In this document: piece by piece, positions 25,260 to 33,037 of the stretch
Numbering within the stretch: the stretch's first letter is position 1
How the letters are laid out: each line of letters opens with the position of its first letter
Made by a program: the position numbers and the translations under genes
Notes under the pieces: generated by a model
Database searches by the model: none
What the model was told of the DNA's origin: nothing
Seen by the model: only the letters and a program-made list of their open reading frames with translations
Assembly (NCBI GenBank): GCA_009995045.1
Contig: JAACQG010000005.1
Span: 1-42,448, forward strand
Length of the DNA: 42,448 bases
Reading direction: 5' to 3'
DNA from: Alphaproteobacteria bacterium
GTDB lineage: Bacteria > Pseudomonadota > Alphaproteobacteria > Micavibrionales > Micavibrionaceae

Positions 25260-26570
25260 TTAATATCTGTAATCGTCTTTTTTGAACGGTCCTTTTACAT
25301 CGACGTCGATGTATTTGGCTTGTTCTTCAGATAGAGAGCTAAGTTTCGCGCCAACCTTTTCAAGGTGGAGGGCGGCAACTTTTTCATCGAGGTGTTTAGG
25401 AAGCACGTAAACTTTGTTTTCGTAGTTATCGGCGTTTTTCCAAAGCTCGATCTGTGCCAATGTTTGGTTGGTGAAAGATGCGCTCATCACGAAGGATGGG
25501 TGACCCGTTGCACAACCGAGATTGACGAGGCGTCCTTCGGCGAGGAGCAAGATGCGCTTGCCGCTTGGGAATTCGATTTGGTCGACTTGTGGTTTGATGT
25601 TTGTCCATTTCATGTTGCGAAGTGGCTCGACCTGAATTTCGTTATCGAAGTGACCGATGTTACATACGATTGCGTTGTCTTTCATCTCGCGCATGTGGTC
25701 AACGGTGATGATGTCTTTGTTTCCGGTTGTTGTGATGAAGATATCGGCGCGGGGTGCGGCGTCTTCCATTGTGACAACTTCGAACCCTTCCATTGCGGCC
25801 TGAAGGGCGCAGATTGGATCGACTTCGGAAACCAGAACGCGACAACCAGCAGAGCGAAGGGATTCGGCGGTGCCTTTACCAACATCACCGAAACCGGCAA
25901 CCATGGCGACTTTACCGGACATCATGACGTCCGTTGCGCGGCGGATCGCATCCACAGCGGATTCGCGACAGCCATATTTATTGTCGAATTTAGATTTTGT
26001 AACGGAATCGTTCACGTTAATGGCGGGACATTTTAATGTGCCCGCTTTCGCCATTTCATAGAGACGGTGAACGCCAGTTGTTGTTTCTTCGGATAGCCCT
26101 TTGATATCTTTCATCAATTCGGGAAATTTTTCATGCATGCGAACGGTGAGGTCAGCGCCATCATCAAGGATCATGTTGGGTGTCCAGCCATTGGGGCCAG
26201 TGATTGTTTGGTCGATTGCCCAGATAAACTCTTCTTCGCTCATGCCTTTTTTGGCGAAGACGGGGGTGCCAGCGGCGGCAACGGCGGCTGCGGCGTGGTC
26301 TTGGGTGGAGAAGATGTTACATGAGCTCCAGCGAACAGTTGCGCCAAGCTCTTGTAATGTTTCGATGAGAACGGCGGTTTGGATGGTCATATGAAGACAG
26401 CCAACGATGCGTGCGCCTTCTAATGGTTTTTTGCCTTTATATTCTTCACGGGTGGCCATGAGACCCGGCATTTCAATCTCTGCCATCTCAATTTCTTTGC
26501 GCCCCCACTCGGCTAGGTTTATATCTGTGATCCAGTAATCATTTTCTAAGCTTTGTGGTAGTGCAGACAT
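25260..26570 (-). CDS. ahcY: Adenosylhomocysteinase (SAH hydrolase)
   Basis: A 436-aa NAD-dependent enzyme splitting S-adenosylhomocysteine into adenosine and homocysteine, relieving product inhibition of methyltransferases. Substrate-site segments are [29 protein letters not shown] and the conserved HFDNEIQV. The NAD-binding Rossmann motif is [18 protein letters not shown]. The family C-terminus (PFKKDDYRY) is intact. The Shine-Dalgarno GGAG lies about 9 nt before ATG 26570. The 5' leader contains a stable hairpin (26601-26625). Confidence 0.97.
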   Translation of the reverse strand: MSALPQSLENDYWITDINLAEWGRKEIEMAEIEMPGLMATREEYKGKKPLEGARIVGCLHMTIQTAVLIETLQELGATVRWSSCNIFSTQDHAAAAVAAAGTPVFAKKGMSEEEFIWAIDQTITGPNGWTPNMILDDGADLTVRMHEKFPELMKDIKGLSEETTTGVHRLYEMAKAGTLKCPAINVNDSVTKSKFDNKYGCRESAVDAIRRATDVMMSGKVAMVAGFGDVGKGTAESLRSAGCRVLVSEVDPICALQAAMEGFEVVTMEDAAPRADIFITTTGNKDIITVDHMREMKDNAIVCNIGHFDNEIQVEPLRNMKWTNIKPQVDQIEFPSGKRILLLAEGRLVNLGCATGHPSFVMSASFTNQTLAQIELWKNADNYENKVYVLPKHLDEKVAALHLEKVGAKLSSLSEEQAKYIDVDVKGPFKKDDYRY

Positions 26571-26600
26571 TTTGCTTTTCTCCGTAAAATTAAGTACAAT

Positions 26601-26625
26601 GGCATAGTTGGTGTTTTTCTATGCC
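26601..26625 (-). other. Hairpin in ahcY leader
   Basis: GGCATAG (26601-26607) and CTATGCC (26619-26625) form a 7-bp stem with an 11-nt loop, 31 nt before the ahcY start on the minus strand. It does not match an SAH or SAM riboswitch that I recognise. It may be an operator or an mRNA-stabilising stem. Confidence 0.4.
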
Positions 26626-26688
26626 AAATCAAGTATGAATACACAAAGTTTTTATCTAAAATTAATCTTTTGTTAACTAAGCAGAGAG

Positions 26689-26694
26689 TATAAT
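26689..26694 (+). promoter_or_regulatory. -10 box for a probably leaderless gene
   Basis: TATAAT ends 7 nt before the ATG at 26702, placing the predicted transcription start at or next to that ATG. No good -35 is seen (nearest TTGTTA is too close). AGGG (26695-26698) is only 3 nt from the ATG, too near for a normal ribosome site. Confidence 0.5.
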
Positions 26695-26701
26695 AGGGTC
26701 A

Positions 26702-27121
26702 ATGGTTAAAGGATTTAACGCAGAAAGCGAAAAACCGCAGTTTATTTATAAGCAAACGGTTAAAAGCGAAAATGTTTACGAAATCCTTATGTTTCGCTCT
26801 AAAGGCGGGCCAGGACAGGGAAAATACGAAATTGTCGGTGATTATACAGTCATAGACGAAGACGAAAATTTAGAACTGTCTGAGCAGAAAGTAAAAAATG
26901 TCATCAGCCTGTTAAATGGCAAAGACGATTTAAAGGAATTGGGTAACTTAACCAAAACAAGGGTTTTATTTACGATAGTTCCAAAGAAGTCTGAAGATGA
27001 TCCCACAAAAATAATTTTCCGCAATCATGACGGAAAGGGGACATCAGAAGAAAATGCGGTGTTAACAATAGAAAAAGGTGTTTTAAATGAATCCCAGATC
27101 AGAATTCCAGAATCGGAGTAA
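26702..27121 (+). CDS. Small hypothetical protein (139 aa), probably leaderless
   Basis: An acidic, Lys/Glu-rich soluble protein with no signal peptide or membrane helix and no Cys. Visible segments: KSENVYEILMFRSKGGPGQGKYEIVGDYTVIDED and, near the end, KIIFRNHDGKGTSEENAVLTI, suggestive of a small beta-rich fold. I recognise no family. It is the first of three small same-strand genes; its end overlaps the next gene by 35 nt in another frame. It is divergent from ahcY (131-nt gap). A consensus -10 and its isolation support it being real. Confidence 0.6.
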   Translation: MVKGFNAESEKPQFIYKQTVKSENVYEILMFRSKGGPGQGKYEIVGDYTVIDEDENLELSEQKVKNVISLLNGKDDLKELGNLTKTRVLFTIVPKKSEDDPTKIIFRNHDGKGTSEENAVLTIEKGVLNESQIRIPESE

Positions 27122-27269
27122 TCCAGAACAGCGCCTTGCAGCTTTAGTTGGTGCTACCTTATCAGCATATAACTCGGTTGGAGGTCCTCCTCCAGGTCTT
27201 AAGCTTGGTGCTGAAAGACATGCTACAATTGAAACTAGTGGCCCAAGCCCAATGGATGGAAAATTCTAA
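27087..27269 (+). CDS. Small hypothetical peptide (60 aa)
   Basis: AAGG (27075-27078) is 8 nt before ATG 27087. The peptide is Pro/Gly/Ser-rich, with EQRLAALVGATLSAYNSVGG followed by PPPGLKLGAERHAT, and no membrane helix. It overlaps the preceding gene by 35 nt. Its leader is nearly the same as that of the next gene, 240 bp downstream, which supports translation of both. No family recognised; a Gly-Gly after a helical stretch could be a double-glycine leader, but this is weak. Confidence 0.5.
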   Translation: MNPRSEFQNRSNPEQRLAALVGATLSAYNSVGGPPPGLKLGAERHATIETSGPSPMDGKF

Positions 27270-27326
27270 TGTAATGTTTCAATCTGCGTAAAAAAATAAA
27301 AAATTTAAAAAATAGAGGTGTTATAA

Positions 27327-27548
27327 ATGAAACCATTAATTCAAAGCTTTAGTACTGTTCCCATGTTTAACCCAACTCGTGCGCCTGCGCATGAGGGATT
27401 GGGCGGCAGTTTCGCAAACGGTAATTCTTCAATTGTTCAAGATGTTGACCCTGCAGCTGTTGATGCGGCTATTCCTACGCGGAGTGTTGACGCTGTTAAC
27501 AGTTTTGCGCCAGTTTTACCTGCGTATGAAGCGGCTCAACCTGCTTAA
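27327..27548 (+). CDS. Small hypothetical peptide (73 aa)
   Basis: A strong Shine-Dalgarno GAGGTG (27315-27320) precedes ATG 27327. The peptide is Ala/Pro/Val-rich with no Cys, and includes APAHEGLGGSFANG and DPAAVDAAIPTRSVDAVN; the C-terminus is low-complexity (LPAYEAAQPA). Its TAA stop interlocks with the rapZ stop on the other strand through TTAA (27545-27548). Unknown function. Confidence 0.5.
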   Translation: MKPLIQSFSTVPMFNPTRAPAHEGLGGSFANGNSSIVQDVDPAAVDAAIPTRSVDAVNSFAPVLPAYEAAQPA

Positions 27549-28384
27549 TCTTTTAAATCGCGATGCTCGATATGGGTTTGGAGGCTTTGGCCTTTGAGCC
27601 ACTGTCCGAGTGTTTCCACTGTAAAAACTGATCTATGGCGGCCACCGGTGCAGCCGATGGCTATTGTGAGGTAGCTTTTCCCTTCGTGAGCATATCGGGG
27701 GATGAGCGGCTCTAATAGCGATTTAAAGTTTTCGATGAATGTTTCGAAATCTTTATCCCCCTTTATATAATCTCCAACATCCTTATCTTTGCCCGTTTTG
27801 GGCTTTAAATCTTTTACCCAATGCGGGTTTTGGAGGAAGCGGACATCCATGACGATGTCGGCTTCGCGCGGTATGCCGCCCCGAAAGCCAAAGGACATGA
27901 GGGATATGATGAGGTCTTTTTGGTTGTCGGGTTTGAAATGTCCTTCGAGGATATGGCGTAGATCGTGGATGCTGAGTTGTGATGTGTCGATGACGATGTC
28001 GGCGTTTTCGCGCAATGGATCCATGATGGCGCGTTCCTCGGCGATGCCCAAAGCGACCGGACGATCGGCGGCGAGTGGATGGCGACGGCGGGTTTCGGTG
28101 AAGCGTTTATGCAATACCGTGTTATCGCATGTCACAAAGAGCAATTTAGCGTCGTGATGTTTTGCGGTGTCGAGCAGGGTTTGCACGTCGAATTCCCGGC
28201 TTCTTGTGTCTATGCCGATTGCGATGGGAGTGTTTGGGGCGTGGCTTGATTTTAGGAGATTAGGCAAGAGGGAGAGGGGCAGATTATCGAATGCTTCGAA
28301 GCCGAAATCTTCGAGCGTTTTTAAAACGGTTGCTAACCCTGCGCCAGATAAGCCGGTGACGATGAGAAGCGGGTTTTTATGCAT
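27545..28384 (-). CDS. rapZ: RNase adapter protein RapZ with degenerate P-loop
   Basis: A 279-aa RapZ/YvcJ-type protein. The N-terminal kinase-like domain starts LLIVTGLSGAGLATVLKTLE: the Walker A site reads G11-L-S-G-A-G-L17-A18, where relatives have Gly-Lys-Ser/Thr, so the nucleotide-phosphate Lys is missing. EDFGFEAFDNLPLSLLPNL is conserved. The C-terminal RNA/sensor domain is intact (FGFRGGIPREADIVMDVRFLQNP and IGCTGGRHRSVFTVE). RapZ guides RNase E to GlmZ in enterics and binds GlcN6P; in alphaproteobacteria its role is less clear. It starts 1 nt after chvG. The usual hprK between chvG and rapZ, and ptsN/hpr genes beyond, are absent. Confidence 0.92.
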   Translation of the reverse strand: MHKNPLLIVTGLSGAGLATVLKTLEDFGFEAFDNLPLSLLPNLLKSSHAPNTPIAIGIDTRSREFDVQTLLDTAKHHDAKLLFVTCDNTVLHKRFTETRRRHPLAADRPVALGIAEERAIMDPLRENADIVIDTSQLSIHDLRHILEGHFKPDNQKDLIISLMSFGFRGGIPREADIVMDVRFLQNPHWVKDLKPKTGKDKDVGDYIKGDKDFETFIENFKSLLEPLIPRYAHEGKSYLTIAIGCTGGRHRSVFTVETLGQWLKGQSLQTHIEHRDLKD

Positions 28385-28385
28385 C

Positions 28386-30119
28386 TTATTTAGCCTTTAA
28401 TATGACGTTAAAACGGGCGCCGATGATGTTGCCGTCTGCGTCTCTGCGGTTTTCGGCGAAGATTTCACCGCGATGTGATTCAATGATTTGTTTGGAGATA
28501 GAGAGGCCGAGGCCTGAATTTTGGCCGTAAAATTCGTCCGGGCGCTGGGTGTAGAAGCGATCAAATATGGTTTCTAGTTTGTTTTCCGGTATGCCTTGTC
28601 CTTCATCATCGATGTGGATTGCGATGAGGTTTTCACCGCGGTTGATTGTAATTGTGACGGTGTCCCCTTCTTTTGAAAAGGAAAGTGCGTTGTCGATGAG
28701 GTTTTGGAAGACTTGGAGTAATCGCGTTTTTGCGCCTCTTGTGATGCTATTTTGCCCCTTGTTTGTTACGAGGCGAATTGTTTTTCCGTTGGTTGTTTTA
28801 AATGTCTCTTCATTTTCTTTGGTGGTGGTTTTACGCTGTATTGGATCTTTATAGCTTTCCAATAGCTGACATATAATGTCGTTGATTTTGATTGTGCTGA
28901 AGGCTTCGCGTGATAATTCAGCGTCAAGGCGGGAGGCGGATGAGATGTCTGTTATAAGCCTGTCCATGCGCTGGATATCGTGATTGATAATCGCCATTAG
29001 CTTTTCGCGGTCTTCTTGTTTGCTCACGCGTTGCAGTGTTTCAATCGCGCTTTTGAGAGAGGTTAGAGGGTTTTTTAGCTCATGTGAGACATCGGCGGCA
29101 AAACTCTCAATTGAATCCATTTTTGCCCATAATGCATCGGTCATTGAACGCAATACGACAGAGAGGTCACCGATTTCATCATAACGTTGGCTGAGGTCTG
29201 GGATGTCGTCACCTGTTGCACGTCCTGTTCGAACGGCTTCGGCGGCTTTGGCGAGTTTTTTTAATGGGTTTGCGATGGCATTGGCTAAGAAAATGGACAG
29301 GAATAGTGTGATGAGTAATGTCGCGAGAAAGATTTTTATAATGCCGCTCCATACTTCGCCAATGGCGGCTTTTATATCACGCCCTTCGCGCAGGATTATA
29401 ATCGCGCCAATTGTCTCGTCATTTTGAATGATAGGCAGGCCAGCCGATAGCAGGATTTCATCGTCGGCATCTTGCCATGCAGACAGGCTTGGTAAGCCAG
29501 AGAGTGCGTTGTCTAGGTCGGGCACGTTTAAGCCGTTGTCAGTGTTTTCAGGATATTTTGGGATTGCTTTGGTATCCGGGAGCAAGTTTGTAATGATGCC
29601 TGCTGTGTTTTTTAAGATTTTAATAGATTGCAATTCTTCGCGGCGGGAGGATTTGTTAGAGGATGCTTTTTGGCTGAAAACCAGATTGGCATTTTTGTCG
29701 TAAACTTGAACGTGTTGATCTGTTCCCTTTATGATTTGTGCGATTTTGTCTTTGGTTGTTTGAGCATTTATATCTGATCCACTGATGGCAATGGCGATGA
29801 TATCGGCTTCGCGCTCAAAATTTTCGAGTTTTGTTTCAATGATGTTGTTTTGATATTGTCCAAGATAGAGCACACCAAATAAGAGTGTAATCAAAGCGAT
29901 CATATTGACAGATATGATTTTTAGGGTGAGGCTTGTGATCCTGCGTTCCGGGCCTCCCCAATATAGATCGAAGATATGATCAAGTTCGGGCAGTTCGGGT
30001 TGTTTGGGGACGTAGCGGAACCAGCGGGCTTTACTCTTCCGAGAATCTGTAGCCTGCGCCGTAGACTGCTTCGATACGGTCGAAATCTGGATCGGTTTTT
30101 TTGAATTTTTGTCGGACAC
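28386..30119 (-). CDS. chvG: Sensor histidine kinase, ChvG-like
   Basis: A 577-aa membrane kinase. TM1 is at ~68-88 (VNMIALITLLFGVLYLGQYQ), then a periplasmic domain (~90-255), TM2 at ~260-285 (IFLATLLITLFLSIFLANAI), HAMP (NPLKKLAKAAEAVRTG), the H-box FAADVSHELKNPLTSLKSA with His346, and ATPase motifs IHIDDEGQGIPENKLE and GLGLSISKQII. ChvG proteins sense acid or envelope stress and phosphorylate ChvI. The start is uncertain: the only canonical codon ahead of TM1 is GTG 30119, which lies 89 nt inside chvI and lacks a Shine-Dalgarno. The SLTLKIISVN and YLGQY signatures support ChvG over other kinases. Confidence 0.88.
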   Translation of the reverse strand: MSDKNSKKPIQISTVSKQSTAQATDSRKSKARWFRYVPKQPELPELDHIFDLYWGGPERRITSLTLKIISVNMIALITLLFGVLYLGQYQNNIIETKLENFEREADIIAIAISGSDINAQTTKDKIAQIIKGTDQHVQVYDKNANLVFSQKASSNKSSRREELQSIKILKNTAGIITNLLPDTKAIPKYPENTDNGLNVPDLDNALSGLPSLSAWQDADDEILLSAGLPIIQNDETIGAIIILREGRDIKAAIGEVWSGIIKIFLATLLITLFLSIFLANAIANPLKKLAKAAEAVRTGRATGDDIPDLSQRYDEIGDLSVVLRSMTDALWAKMDSIESFAADVSHELKNPLTSLKSAIETLQRVSKQEDREKLMAIINHDIQRMDRLITDISSASRLDAELSREAFSTIKINDIICQLLESYKDPIQRKTTTKENEETFKTTNGKTIRLVTNKGQNSITRGAKTRLLQVFQNLIDNALSFSKEGDTVTITINRGENLIAIHIDDEGQGIPENKLETIFDRFYTQRPDEFYGQNSGLGLSISKQIIESHRGEIFAENRRDADGNIIGARFNVILKAK

Positions 30120-30726
30120 GTTTTATATGCGAATCTATTGTTCTGTCATCGACATAAATTGTCTCACCATATGCCGCTTCAATCAACTGGTCTCTGCTTT
30201 TTACGTGTCCTGGATTTGCGGTGAGTGTTTTAAGAAGGAGGTATTCGGTGACGGTAAGCGGGACTGGCTCGCCTTTCCATGCGCATAAATAGCGGTCGTC
30301 ATCGAGGATCATATCACCAAGACGAATGGTTTTTTCTTCGTTTTGTGCTTCGTTTTGAAGTTTTTGGCGTCTTAACAATGTGCGGATGCGTTCGATGAGC
30401 AGGCGTTGGGAGAATGGTTTGGTGATGTAATCATCCGCGCCCATGCGAAGACCAAGGACTTGGTCGACTTCGTCATCTTTTGAAGTGAGAAATATGATTG
30501 GAAGGGTTTGGTTGGTTTTGCGGATGTTTTCGAGGAGCTCTAAGCCGTCCATGCGCGGCATTTTTACATCCAGCACAGCTAGGTTTGGTTTTTCTTCTTG
30601 AATGCCCTGAAGTCCAGCTTCGCCATCGTTGAATGTTTTGACGATAAAGCCTTCAGATTCCAACGCCATGGATACTGAGGTTGTGATATTTCTATCGTCA
30701 TCGACTAGGACTATTTTTTCGCTCAT
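30031..30726 (-). CDS. chvI: OmpR-family response regulator, ChvI-like
   Basis: A 231-aa regulator. The receiver domain has the acidic pocket VDDD (residues 8-11), phosphoacceptor Asp53 (VLDVKMPRMDG), LTSKDD and KPF. The winged-helix DNA-binding domain is at ~130-228 (VTEYLLLKTLTANPG, DRTIDSHIKRVRQKFK). Alphaproteobacterial ChvI/ExoS-ChvI type regulators control envelope, acid response and exopolysaccharide. It begins 2 nt after folC and runs into chvG, so it may be transcribed with the trpB-accD-folC genes. Confidence 0.92.
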   Translation of the reverse strand: MSEKIVLVDDDRNITTSVSMALESEGFIVKTFNDGEAGLQGIQEEKPNLAVLDVKMPRMDGLELLENIRKTNQTLPIIFLTSKDDEVDQVLGLRMGADDYITKPFSQRLLIERIRTLLRRQKLQNEAQNEEKTIRLGDMILDDDRYLCAWKGEPVPLTVTEYLLLKTLTANPGHVKSRDQLIEAAYGETIYVDDRTIDSHIKRVRQKFKKTDPDFDRIEAVYGAGYRFSEE

Positions 30727-30728
30727 TC

Positions 30729-32006
30729 TTAATTATGCCCTGAATTCTCCAAATCATGCAAGACATGTCCCGCAAGGTAGAGTGAGCCAGTGATGAGGAT
30801 ATGCGCTGGAGGGTCTGATTTTAGAAGGGTTAGCGCGTCTTTGAATGAATTTGCGGTTAAATGCGGTGTTGCGGTGATCGCGTTGCTGAGCTCGCTTGTT
30901 TTTAATGCGAGTGGTTCGTTGGGCAATTGTGTTGCGATGAGGGTGTCGCATTGATCAATGAATGTTCTTACGAAATTTTTAGGGTCTTTGTGTTTCATCA
31001 TGCATAGGATGATTGCGATTTTGCCGTCTTTTTTTAGTGATTTGAGATGTTCGGCGATTGCTTTTCCCGCGTCTTCGTTATGACCGCCATCGAGCCAGAT
31101 TGAAGTGGTGTCGGGAAGGTCATAGGCTTTTGAAGGGAGTTTTTGCATGCGTGCGGGCCAGTGGATGGATTGGAGGCCTTGGTTGATTTGCTCGCGTGTT
31201 ACGGGGAATTGATCCTGCAGGGTATCAATGGTGGTGAGCGCGGTGTTTATATTGCCGATCTGATGCTGGCCTTTGAGGGCGGGCGGGTCGTATTGATCGA
31301 GATGTGGTGCGCTTTGCACCAATGTTGCACCAACTTTTTTGGCTTGTCTTTCAAAGACTTCGTATACGTCTTCGTTGTTTTGTGCGCCGATAATGCAAGG
31401 CGTGTGATCCTTCATGATCCCTGCTTTTTCGGAGGCGACGAATTCATATGTATCGCCTAAAAACTCAGTATGGTCGAGGCCGATTGTATTAATGATTGTG
31501 GCTGAGGCTGCGGCGGCTGGGATGATATTTGTGCAATCAAGGCGCCCGCCCATGCCTACTTCCAAGAGGCATATATCAGCGGGGGTGCGGGCGAAAGCGG
31601 CGAAGGCGATCGCGGTTGTGATTTCAAAGAATGTGCAGCTATCGCCGCCGTTTTTGTCCAAGGCTTCGTCGATGAGGGATTCGAGGCTTTCATTGTCGAT
31701 CTGTTTCCCGTTTAAAACGATCCTTTCGTTGAAGCGGATGAGGTGTGGGGATGTGTATGTGTGGACTTTATATCCTGCTGCTTCGTATATGCTTTTTAGG
31801 GTGGCGATGATTGAGCCCTTGCCGTTTGTTCCTGCGACGTGGATGACGGGGGGGAGTTTGATGTGTGGATTGTCGAATGCGTTTAGCAGGTTGAGAAAAG
31901 GCGGTCGAAAGGACAGGTCGATCGTTTTGTCACGATTGAGAGTGTAGAGCGTGTAGAGCTTTTCTTCTAATGTTTTTGACGGGTGTTTGAGGTCGCTTTC
32001 GTACAT
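30729..32006 (-). CDS. folC: Bifunctional dihydrofolate/folylpolyglutamate synthase
   Basis: A 425-aa Mur-ligase-like enzyme adding Glu to dihydropteroate and to folates. ATP-binding loop HVAGTNGKGS (residues ~58-67); TSPHLIRFNERI and LLEVGMGGRLDCTNI are family hallmarks; the C-terminal domain carries WLDGGHNEDAGKAIAEHL. It starts 17 nt after accD, matching the common accD-folC pair. Confidence 0.96.
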   Translation of the reverse strand: MYESDLKHPSKTLEEKLYTLYTLNRDKTIDLSFRPPFLNLLNAFDNPHIKLPPVIHVAGTNGKGSIIATLKSIYEAAGYKVHTYTSPHLIRFNERIVLNGKQIDNESLESLIDEALDKNGGDSCTFFEITTAIAFAAFARTPADICLLEVGMGGRLDCTNIIPAAAASATIINTIGLDHTEFLGDTYEFVASEKAGIMKDHTPCIIGAQNNEDVYEVFERQAKKVGATLVQSAPHLDQYDPPALKGQHQIGNINTALTTIDTLQDQFPVTREQINQGLQSIHWPARMQKLPSKAYDLPDTTSIWLDGGHNEDAGKAIAEHLKSLKKDGKIAIILCMMKHKDPKNFVRTFIDQCDTLIATQLPNEPLALKTSELSNAITATPHLTANSFKDALTLLKSDPPAHILITGSLYLAGHVLHDLENSGHN

Positions 32007-32023
32007 TTTTGCTATGTACTTTT

Positions 32024-32890
32024 CTATGCGGCTTTTTTGATGGGTTGCATGAGGAGGCTTAGCATGCGGCCTAATGTTTCATGCAACTCACTGCGCTGTA
32101 CGACCTGATCAACGATTCCGTGTTCGCGTAGGTATTCCGCCGTTTGGAAATCATCGGGGAGGGTTTCGCGGACGGTTTCTTCGATCACGCGGCGTCCGGC
32201 AAAGCCAATTGTCGCGCCTGGTTCGGCGATGTGGATATCACCAACCATTGCAAATGAGGCGCTTACGCCGCCTGTTGTCGGATCGGTGAGAAGGACGATA
32301 TATGGAAGTTTTGCGTCTTTGACCATTTCCACGGCAATGATGGAGCGCGGCATTTGGATAAGCGAGAGCATGCCTTCTTGCATGCGTGCGCCGCCGGATG
32401 CGGGAATGACGATGAGGGCGGATTTTGTTTTGACCGCTTCTTCTGCGGCCTTGACGATGCTTTCGCCCACGCGTGCGCCCATAGAGCCGCCCATGAAGCT
32501 GAAATTAAAGGCGGCGATGACGGTTTTATTGCCGCCAATTGTGCCTGTTGCGATTGTGATGGCGTCTTTGAGGCCTGTTTTGTTTTGGGTCTCTTTGAGG
32601 CGGTCGGCGTATTTTTTGCGATCTTTGAATTTGAGCGGGTCATGCGCGACTTCGGGGAGGTCGAGGGTTTTGTAGTCGCCTTTATCGAACATGAGTTTGA
32701 GACGTTCAGGGACGGTAATTCGAAGGTGATGGCCGCAGTGATAGCAAACTTTGTCATTGGCTTCGAGGTCGCGGTTGAAAAGCATACCTTCGCATTTGGG
32801 GCATTTGTCCCATAGATTGTCGGGGATGTCCTTTTGATCGCTCACGATTGAGCGGATTTTTGGGGGCAGTATGTCAGAGAGCCAGTTCAT
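32024..32890 (-). CDS. accD: Acetyl-CoA carboxylase carboxyltransferase subunit beta
   Basis: A 288-aa subunit that, with AccA, transfers the carboxyl group from biotin to acetyl-CoA, the first step of fatty acid synthesis. The N-terminal zinc ribbon is CPKC (residues ~30-33) and CYHCGHHL (~49-56). The crotonase-like domain has GSMGARVGESIVKAAE and ASGGARMQEGMLSLIQM, the oxyanion region. ATG 32890 overlaps the end of palindromic element C, which supplies the AAAGGA Shine-Dalgarno. Confidence 0.97.
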   Translation of the reverse strand: MNWLSDILPPKIRSIVSDQKDIPDNLWDKCPKCEGMLFNRDLEANDKVCYHCGHHLRITVPERLKLMFDKGDYKTLDLPEVAHDPLKFKDRKKYADRLKETQNKTGLKDAITIATGTIGGNKTVIAAFNFSFMGGSMGARVGESIVKAAEEAVKTKSALIVIPASGGARMQEGMLSLIQMPRSIIAVEMVKDAKLPYIVLLTDPTTGGVSASFAMVGDIHIAEPGATIGFAGRRVIEETVRETLPDDFQTAEYLREHGIVDQVVQRSELHETLGRMLSLLMQPIKKAA

Positions 32891-32993
32891 TTGTCATTTC
32901 CTTTTGCTTTTTCAGTGCGTTGCTGCACTTCTAAAGTATTAAAATACTCGTCGTCGTTTGCGCCTGCTGGAAAACCAAAATTAAACGACAAAA
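32889..32993 (-). repeat. Dispersed palindromic element, copy C (before accD)
   Basis: 105 bp with terminal inverted repeats of 27 bp, 21 of 27 matching (32889-32915 and 32967-32993). In gene sense the core is AGGCGCAAACGAC, hairpin AGTATT-TT-AATACT (32948-32935), then AAGTGCAGCAACGCAC, which adds a second stem AGTGC/GCACT (32914-32929). The hairpin differs from copies A and B (CGTATT/AATACG) by a compensating base pair. A 10-bp direct repeat with one mismatch (TTCATTTGTC at 32886-32895, TTCATTTATC at 32999-33008) flanks it and contains the start codon. The upstream ATG (33003) opens a 38-codon frame whose TGA overlaps the accD ATG. Confidence 0.8.
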
Positions 32994-33037
32994 CTATCTT
33001 CATTTATCGGTGTTTATGAGGTTTTTGAGGCTATAAG

